Shown here: piece after piece, positions 31,528 through 36,599 of the stretch
Position numbering within the stretch: the first letter of the stretch is position 1
How the letters are laid out: each line of letters begins with the position of its first letter
NCBI GenBank assembly: GCA_902783315.1
Contig: CACZQK010000002.1
Coordinates: 1-36,599, forward strand
Direction: 5' to 3'
DNA length: 36,599 bases
Source: an uncultured Erysipelotrichaceae bacterium
GTDB taxonomy: Bacteria; Bacillota_I; Bacilli_A; RF39; UBA660
The notes under the pieces: model-generated
Seen by the model: the letters and a program-made list of their open reading frames with translations, nothing else
Database searches by the model: none
Told to the model about the DNA's origin: nothing
Translations under genes and position numbers: made by a program

Positions 31528-31791
31528 ATGAAGGTTAGGAAAATACCATTAAGAACATGTGTAGTAACAAAAGAAACTCTCCCAAAGCAAGAACTTCTTC
31601 GTATTGTAAGAACAAAAGAAGGAGAAGTAAAAGTAGATGAAACTGGAAAATTAAATGGAAGAGGAGCATATATTAAGAAAGAAGCTGAGGTTCTAGAAAA
31701 AGCTAAGAAGACAAATATCTTAGAAAAAAAACTAGAATGCAAAATAGAGGATATTGTTTATGAAGAAATAAAAAAATGTATAGAAAAGTGA
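31528..31791 (+). CDS. ylxR: YlxR family RNA-binding protein
   Basis: The 87-aa protein has the YlxR signature: PLRTCVVTKETLPKQELLRIVRTKEG, then GKLNGRGAYIKKEAEVLEKAKK. YlxR is a small nucleic-acid-binding protein always found next to nusA; in some species it has been linked to RNase P or to gene regulation. Here the L7Ae-like ylxQ, which normally lies between ylxR and infB, is missing: infB starts 13 bases after the stop. Confidence 0.93.
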   Translation: MKVRKIPLRTCVVTKETLPKQELLRIVRTKEGEVKVDETGKLNGRGAYIKKEAEVLEKAKKTNILEKKLECKIEDIVYEEIKKCIEK

Positions 31792-31804
31792 GGTGGTCAT
31801 CGTG

Positions 31805-33943
31805 ATGACATTGCAAGATTATGCAAATGACGTAGGAAAAACAATAGATGAAATAAAAGCACTATGTGATAAAATAGGAATTAATTATCAAGATGAAAAC
31901 ACATTATTAGATGATATAAGTATTACTCTTTTAGATAATGAAATACAAGATAGTGAAGACTATATAGAAGGAGATATTGAAGAACTAGAAGAAAGAAGAC
32001 TAGATGATGAAGTAACAGATAAAGCCGAAGAATTGGCCTATAATACAAAAATTGATTTAGAAGCTGGAAACTCCTTTACAAAAGTGAAGCAAACAAAGCA
32101 ACCTAAGAAAAATGAAAATAATAAAAAAGATTTTCTAAAAGAACGTAAGAAAATGTATAAACATAAAGAAAAACTACAAAGTAACGAAGTAGAGCAAGAT
32201 AAAAATGTAATTCTTTATAAAAAAGGAATGACTGTTACAGATTTGGCTAATTTACTAGAAATTGCTCCAGTAGAATTAGTAAAAAAATGTATGGGCCTAG
32301 GAGTAATGGCCTCTGTTAACCAATCATTAGATTATGATACCGCTGAAATTCTTGTATCAGATTATGAAAAAATATTAAAAAAGGAAGAAACTGCCGATAT
32401 ATCTAATTTTGAAAATTATGAAATTGAAGATAAAGCAGAAGATTTAGTAGCTCGCCCACCAGTAGTTACTATTATGGGACATGTAGATCATGGAAAAACA
32501 ACTTTATTAGATTACATCAGAAATAGTGATGTTGTAAGTGGAGAAGCGGGAGGAATTACTCAAGCAATTGGTGCTTATTCTGTTAAATGTAAGGATAAAA
32601 CAATTACATTTATTGATACTCCAGGACATGCAGCTTTTACAGAAATGCGTGCTAGAGGAGCACAAATGACAGATATTGTAATTATTATTGTAGCAGCTGA
32701 TGATGGTATAATGCCACAAACAAAAGAAGCAATCGATCATGCTAAAGCAGCAAATGTTCCTATTATTGTTGCGATTAACAAAATTGATAAACCAGAAGCA
32801 AATGTTGAACGAATTATGACTGGTCTTGTTGAAGCAGGACTAACTCCAGAAGAATGGGGTGGAGATATTATTGTTAATAAAATATCTGCTAAAACAGGAG
32901 ATGGAGTATCTCAATTGCTAGAAAGTATTTTATTAGTAGCAGAAATGCAAGAATATAAAGCAAATCCAAATAGATATGCCACAGGAGCAGTAGTAGAATC
33001 TAGAAAAGATGCTAAAATTGGTTCTGTTGCAACACTATTAATTCAAAATGGAACTCTTCGATTAGGGGACCCAATTGTAATTGGAACTTATGCAGGAAAA
33101 GTTAGAACTTTAAAAAATGATAAAGGACAAAACATTGTTGAAGCAGGTCCAGCAACCCCCGTTGAAGTAACGGGTATCTCAGAAGTACCAAGTGCTGGAG
33201 ACAAGTTTATGGCTTTTGAATCAGAAAAACAAGCCAAAGAAATAGCCAGTGCCCGTACTCTTCGTTCAAAAGAAAAAGATACAAACTTTAGTGGAATGAG
33301 CTTAGATGATTTATTCGGAAGGATAAAAGAAGGACAAAAAGAGATCAAAGTAGTCTTAAAAGCTGATGTAAATGGCTCCCTAGAAGCTGTAAGAAATGCT
33401 TTAGAAAAGATAGATGTTGAAGGTGTAAAAGTAACAGTTATTAGAGGTGGAGTAGGAGCTATTACAGAAAGTGATGTTGTCCTAGCATCCGCATCAGAAG
33501 CCATTATCATTGGGTTTAATGTCAGAGCTAATAATTCTACAGTAGATATTGCTAAACAATATGGAATAGAAATTAAAACATATGATATCATCTACAAAGT
33601 AGTAGAAGATATGGAAAGTGCTATGAAAGGAATGTTAGATCCAGAATTTGAAGAAAAAGTAGTAGGTACAGCTGAAATTAGACAACTATTCAAATTCTCA
33701 AAGATAGGTTTAATTGCTGGATGTCACGTAACAAGTGGAATCATAAAAAGCAATTTAAAAGCCCGTATTATTCGAGATGATATTATTGTTTATAATGGAG
33801 CAGTCAATACTCTACAACATGAAAAAGATCAAGTAAAAGAAGTAAAAAAGGATATGGATTGTGGAATTACCTTAGAAAACTGTCAAGATTATAAAGAAGG
33901 AGATATTATTGAAGTCTACGAACTAGTAGAAATAAAACGATAA
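31805..33943 (+). CDS. infB: Translation initiation factor IF-2
   Basis: IF-2 is the GTPase that positions initiator tRNA on the 30S and drives subunit joining. The 712-aa protein has a lysine-rich N-terminal region (to about 150) and the IF2-N helix block ([23 protein letters not shown]). The G domain has G1 GHVDHGKTT (225-233), G3 DTPGHAAF and G4 NKID. Domains II to IV follow, ending in VYELVEIKR. The N-terminal part is short, as in other small Firmicutes. The frame stays open to 31793, but AGGTGG is placed for ATG 31805 (GTG 31802 is the alternative). Confidence 0.96.
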   Translation: MTLQDYANDVGKTIDEIKALCDKIGINYQDENTLLDDISITLLDNEIQDSEDYIEGDIEELEERRLDDEVTDKAEELAYNTKIDLEAGNSFTKVKQTKQPKKNENNKKDFLKERKKMYKHKEKLQSNEVEQDKNVILYKKGMTVTDLANLLEIAPVELVKKCMGLGVMASVNQSLDYDTAEILVSDYEKILKKEETADISNFENYEIEDKAEDLVARPPVVTIMGHVDHGKTTLLDYIRNSDVVSGEAGGITQAIGAYSVKCKDKTITFIDTPGHAAFTEMRARGAQMTDIVIIIVAADDGIMPQTKEAIDHAKAANVPIIVAINKIDKPEANVERIMTGLVEAGLTPEEWGGDIIVNKISAKTGDGVSQLLESILLVAEMQEYKANPNRYATGAVVESRKDAKIGSVATLLIQNGTLRLGDPIVIGTYAGKVRTLKNDKGQNIVEAGPATPVEVTGISEVPSAGDKFMAFESEKQAKEIASARTLRSKEKDTNFSGMSLDDLFGRIKEGQKEIKVVLKADVNGSLEAVRNALEKIDVEGVKVTVIRGGVGAITESDVVLASASEAIIIGFNVRANNSTVDIAKQYGIEIKTYDIIYKVVEDMESAMKGMLDPEFEEKVVGTAEIRQLFKFSKIGLIAGCHVTSGIIKSNLKARIIRDDIIVYNGAVNTLQHEKDQVKEVKKDMDCGITLENCQDYKEGDIIEVYELVEIKR

Positions 33944-33971
33944 TAAAGAATATAATAAGGTGGTAAGTAAT

Positions 33972-34322
33972 TTGTCAAATATAAAAATAGAACGTTTAAA
34001 TCATGCAATACAAGAACAAATTAGTATTATACTAATGCGTGAAGTAAAAAATGAACATCTTAAATTTGTAACAATAACAGGAGTAGAAACAACAACAGAT
34101 CTAAGTTTTGCTAAAGTATATTATACAGTTCTAGATGATTCGAAAAAAGGCCAAACACAAGAAGAACTTGAAAAAGCCTCATCTTTTATTCGTACGAAAC
34201 TAGCAGAACGTATTGATATTAGACATACTCCAGAGTTAAAATTTATTTATGATACATCTATTGCCTATGGGGAACATATAGAAAAAATAATAGATGAAAT
34301 ACATCACAAAAAGAAGGATTGA
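33972..34322 (+). CDS. rbfA: Ribosome-binding factor A
   Basis: RbfA is a KH-fold protein that binds the 30S neck during late assembly, functionally linked to Era and RimP, both in this window. The 116-aa protein shows RLNHAIQEQISIILMREVKNEHLKFVTITGVETTTDLSFAKVYYTVL and the closing RIDIRHTPELKFIYDTS. The start is probably TTG at 33972, with AAGGTGG eight bases upstream; GTG 33960 lies inside that box. It ends the operon, and the terminator stem includes its stop codon. The ylxP gene found between infB and rbfA in Bacillus is absent. Confidence 0.93.
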   Translation: MSNIKIERLNHAIQEQISIILMREVKNEHLKFVTITGVETTTDLSFAKVYYTVLDDSKKGQTQEELEKASSFIRTKLAERIDIRHTPELKFIYDTSIAYGEHIEKIIDEIHHKKKD

Positions 34323-34338
34323 TTTACTCAATCTTTTT
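34314..34338 (+). terminator. Terminator of the nusA-infB-rbfA operon
   Basis: AAGGATTGA (34314-34322) pairs with TCAATCTTT (34328-34336) with one G-U pair, TTTAC loop, T run to 34338. The rbfA stop TGA (34320-34322) is in the stem. Confidence 0.85.
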
Positions 34339-34359
34339 CTTTTCTTCTTTTTTATATTA

Positions 34360-34368
34360 TGTTAAAAT
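34360..34368 (+). promoter_or_regulatory. Extended -10 promoter
   Basis: TGTTAAAAT (TG 34360-34361, TAAAAT 34363-34368), the same form as the bacteriocin promoter at 2013-2021. No clear -35. Confidence 0.45.
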
Positions 34369-34395
34369 AATATTATAAAATAGGAGATGAATATA

Positions 34396-35088
34396 ATGAG
34401 AAAGATAATTACATTCTTATTTCTAGTAATTTTAATAATACCACTTGGAGTACTAGCAAAAACTCCTAATCAAGAAGAAGTAATAAAAGTAATTAACTCC
34501 ATAGAAAATGTTCAAGTAGACGATAGTATTATTATCAAAAAAGCAACAATAAAAGATAAAATGATCGAACTAGAACTATCCGAAAATGACAAAGATTTAA
34601 TAAAAGAAATTCCATATACAATGAACGAAACAGAATTAGAGTTTTTAGGAGGATATGCCCTTATAAATACTGAGACTGGGAAAGTAATAGAGGAGATTAA
34701 AGAAAACAACCATTCATTTTATATTTATTCCCTTCTAGAAAATAAATCTTTTGCTCCATATGAAGAAAATAATTATTATAATAATACAAGAATTAAGGAA
34801 ATAATAGAAACAAAGCAACAAGATGTATATAAAGATTCAAGTAATACATTTGGAGTTTCTTTTAAAGAAGAAATGATAGATCAAAAAACAAAAAAAATTT
34901 CTATAGCATATCATTATTACTTTGATGGTGATTATACAATTATTAATATCGAACAAAATGAATTAGATTCTCCAAATCCACCAACAGGAACATATAATAA
35001 ACAAGTGACAATTATGTTATGTATTGTCATAGGAATAGGTTTATATACATATTTTGATAGTATAAAAAAAGAAAGAAAAGGAATTTAG
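34396..35088 (+). CDS. Type I membrane protein with signal peptide, unknown function
   Basis: The 230-aa protein has a signal peptide (about 3-21, ending VLAK), an extracytoplasmic mixed alpha/beta domain of about 175 residues and one membrane segment (about 203-221, VTIMLCIVIGIGLYTYF) with a basic tail. The exposed domain contains an EELEFLGGYALINTETGKV-like strand-turn-strand and several Tyr/Asn-rich stretches. I do not recognise a family. AGGAG at 34382-34386 fits ATG 34396 better than the directly adjacent ATG 34387. One base separates it from the next gene, so they are co-transcribed. Confidence 0.7.
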   Translation: MRKIITFLFLVILIIPLGVLAKTPNQEEVIKVINSIENVQVDDSIIIKKATIKDKMIELELSENDKDLIKEIPYTMNETELEFLGGYALINTETGKVIEEIKENNHSFYIYSLLENKSFAPYEENNYYNNTRIKEIIETKQQDVYKDSSNTFGVSFKEEMIDQKTKKISIAYHYYFDGDYTIINIEQNELDSPNPPTGTYNKQVTIMLCIVIGIGLYTYFDSIKKERKGI

Positions 35089-35089
35089 T

Positions 35090-35656
35090 ATGAAAAAAAG
35101 AACTAAAGAACAACTACAAGATGATTGCTGGATATATATTTTATTATTAACAACACTAGCAATACTTCTAGAATCTTTGAAAAAATATACCTTTAATATA
35201 GTCGGAGTAGATTTATCAATAGCATTATTCTTTTTACCATTTATTTATTTCATTTCCAATTATATCGCCAAAAAGTATGATTACAAAAAAGCAGTAGCTG
35301 CCATAGCAATCTCTGGAGTTATGTTTGTATCGTTTAGCGCTATTATATCTTTTGCATTTGGAGAAAGACTAATTTTGTCAAATGTTAGTGGGGAGTTTTG
35401 TGGATATGTAGTGAGTCAATTTATCAATTTAACTTTATATATGTATTTACTAAATAATACAAAAATGCCAATACTTTTACTATATTTAAATTATTTGTTT
35501 TCATTAATAATATATTACATGTTCTATACTTTAATATATTTAAATATAATTACATTGAATAGTTATTGGCCAGGATACTTCATCACTTTAGGAATTCAAA
35601 TGATTATATGTCTTCCACTAGCAATACTAGGAAAAAAAACAAAAAGAAAAAATTAA
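35090..35656 (+). CDS. Multi-pass membrane protein, VUT/YhhQ-like (possible queuosine-precursor transporter)
   Basis: A 188-aa protein with about six membrane segments and short basic ends. The pattern FFLPFIYFISNYIAKKYDYKKA and, later, GEFCGYVVSQFINLTLYMYLL resembles the DUF165/VUT family (YhhQ), whose E. coli member takes up 7-cyano-7-deazaguanine precursors of queuosine. The resemblance is in pattern and topology, not in long identity, so the call is tentative. No tgt or que gene is in the window. It starts one base behind the preceding gene. Its terminator includes its stop codon. Confidence 0.55.
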   Translation: MKKRTKEQLQDDCWIYILLLTTLAILLESLKKYTFNIVGVDLSIALFFLPFIYFISNYIAKKYDYKKAVAAIAISGVMFVSFSAIISFAFGERLILSNVSGEFCGYVVSQFINLTLYMYLLNNTKMPILLLYLNYLFSLIIYYMFYTLIYLNIITLNSYWPGYFITLGIQMIICLPLAILGKKTKRKN

Positions 35657-35678
35657 CTTAAAAATTAATTTTTTTTTT
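35649..35678. terminator. Bidirectional terminator between convergent genes
   Basis: AAAATTAA (35649-35656) pairs with TTAATTTT (35665-35672), eight-base loop, T run to 35678. The stop of the + gene (35654-35656) is in the stem and the - gene ends at 35677. The stem is all A-T. Confidence 0.6.
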
Positions 35679-36369
35679 ATAAAGCAATAATAGATAAGAT
35701 AACTAAGACTGTATTGTGAATCATATGCATAAACATAGAAGAAAACACTGTATTGGTTTTATAATAAGTAAGTGCAAATGCTCCACCTAAAGCTCCATAA
35801 GGAATAATATATAAGTAATCTAAAATATTCTTAGCTTGTGAAAATACATGAGCTCCACCAAATAACAAAATTGATAAGAGGATAAAAATATATTTATTAT
35901 CAAAAATATCTTTTAAGATTTTTCGAAAAACAATTTCTTCATTAAATGGAGCAATAATTCCTGCATCAATTACCATCATCCAAGGAAGAGAATGAATCAA
36001 TTTTTGTACAATTTCCTCGTTGTTTGCGCCACCTGCTTTAAAGAAAAAATTAAGAATAAAATTAGATACCATCATAATTGCAAGACCAAGTATCCAATAT
36101 TTAAATGCAATATCCATATTTTCCATAATATTTTTCTTAAAAATACAAAATTCATTCTTTAATTCATTTTTATAAATGAAAAATAAAACAATAAAAACAA
36201 CTAAACTAGAAAAAGTAGATAAAACAACTTGCATACTATCACTAATTTTATGAGGATTTAAATGAAATAAAAAAATTGGTATTAATTGGAGATAAGAGCT
36301 ACACCAAAACAAAATAAAAACAATAACTCCACGAATAATATACTTATATTTATTTTCTAAACTTAACAT
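35677..36369 (-). CDS. CPBP family intramembrane metalloprotease
   Basis: The 230-aa protein has about seven membrane segments and the CPBP (Abi/CAAX) motifs: FNEEIVFRKIL with the Glu-Glu pair and Arg, FGGAHVF with the first His, and HMIHN near the C-terminus. Members process prenylated proteins in eukaryotes; bacterial ones include bacteriocin self-immunity proteins (SkkI, PlnI type) and regulators. It lies 31 kb from the bacteriocin locus, so an immunity role is only a speculation. GGTGATTTT precedes the ATG. A - strand -35 TTTACA with a TGATATTTT -10 lies upstream (about 36378-36410). Confidence 0.88.
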   Translation of the reverse strand: MLSLENKYKYIIRGVIVFILFWCSSYLQLIPIFLFHLNPHKISDSMQVVLSTFSSLVVFIVLFFIYKNELKNEFCIFKKNIMENMDIAFKYWILGLAIMMVSNFILNFFFKAGGANNEEIVQKLIHSLPWMMVIDAGIIAPFNEEIVFRKILKDIFDNKYIFILLSILLFGGAHVFSQAKNILDYLYIIPYGALGGAFALTYYKTNTVFSSMFMHMIHNTVLVILSIIAL

Positions 36370-36500
36370 AAAATCACCATATTTAAAATATCATAAAAAG
36401 GAACAATATGTAAATATATATAATAATTTATCTATTTTTAACCAACATAGAAGGAAAAACTAATTATTAATAAAATAAATAGAATTTAATCATAAATGTC

Positions 36501-36518
36501 ACAAAATGGTAATTTTGT
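36501..36518. repeat. Perfect inverted repeat in the right-end intergenic region
   Basis: ACAAAAT (36501-36507), GGTA, ATTTTGT (36512-36518). It could be an operator or a weak hairpin; a TTGACT at 36529-36534 follows. The rest of 36370-36599 is AT-rich with no gene I can support before the window ends. Confidence 0.35.
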
Positions 36519-36599
36519 TTTACTATATTTGACTAAACAAATAAAAAAATATCTGTATTAGAATAATGATTTAATATATAATAAAAATATAAAGTAGAG

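Noticed and set aside
31122-31742. 206-codon - strand frame opposite nusA and ylxR
   Set aside because: Opposite two well-identified genes, no ribosome-binding site, Ser/Phe/Leu-rich as expected for the reverse of Lys/Glu-rich genes.
33088-33591. 167-codon - strand frame opposite infB
   Set aside because: Shadow of infB; no start signal and no recognisable domain.
1-36599. tRNA, rRNA, CRISPR array, insertion sequence or transposase
   Set aside because: No cloverleaf, rRNA stretch, regularly spaced repeats or transposase/integrase domain was seen in either strand.

Overview
The window is a 36.6-kb, very AT-rich stretch of a low-GC Gram-positive (Bacilli/Mycoplasmatota-type) chromosome. Nearly all genes lie on the + strand. 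The lineage is inferred from PolC, the era-yqzL-recO and rimP-nusA-ylxR-infB-rbfA blocks, lysA, and AGGAGG/GGTGATAA ribosome-binding sites. TGA is used as a stop (bacteriocin peptide 1, PTS EIIB-like protein, YlxR, TruB, RbfA), so the code is the standard bacterial one and not the Mycoplasma code. The yqfC-yqfD pair, a cytoplasmic KinB-like histidine kinase and a Tyr-rich protein behind a sigma-K-like promoter point to a sporulation programme, or its remains, in an uncultured gut-type Bacilli near RF39/Erysipelotrichales. That placement is inference.

Layout. (1) 0-2 kb: lysA and an unknown gene. (2) 2.0-5.0 kb: a compact class IIb-type bacteriocin locus. It has a strong promoter, a folded leader RNA ending in a terminator, a C39-peptidase ABC exporter, a very small membrane-anchored accessory protein and two overlapping genes for double-glycine peptides. 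No immunity gene is obvious. (3) 5.1-10.7 kb: rpsU, yqeY, yqfC, yqfD, a VanZ-like gene, ybeY, dgkA, era, yqzL, recO. This is the B. subtilis order, with a VanZ-like gene where phoH and the yqfF HD hydrolase would be. (4) 10.7-12.9 kb: a membrane-anchored PTS EIIB-like domain without its phosphorylated Cys, an orphan kinase, the Tyr-rich protein and rluB. (5) 12.9-15.75 kb: an accessory patch with a frameshifted membrane-protein gene, a ferredoxin on the - strand and a 553-aa coiled-coil protein between two 14-bp direct repeats. (6) 15.8-22.3 kb: two unknown genes and polC. (7) 22.3-30 kb: genes inserted between polC and rimP: DUF1653, a bactofilin-like membrane protein, a helical-repeat protein, a VanY-TruB fusion, two tandem lipoprotein paralogues and an RNase R-like enzyme. 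(8) 30-34.3 kb: the rimP-nusA-ylxR-infB-rbfA operon with an attenuator-like leader and a RimP reduced to its N-terminal domain. (9) 34.4-36.4 kb: two membrane proteins and a CPBP-family protease on the - strand.

Two architectural habits recur. Promoters carry an extended -10 of the form TGATATAAT and have very short leaders. Intrinsic terminators often start inside the last codons of the gene they end, so that the stop codon lies in the hairpin. The most notable systems are the two-peptide bacteriocin locus with its leader RNA and the fusion of a cell-wall carboxypeptidase to tRNA pseudouridine synthase TruB.
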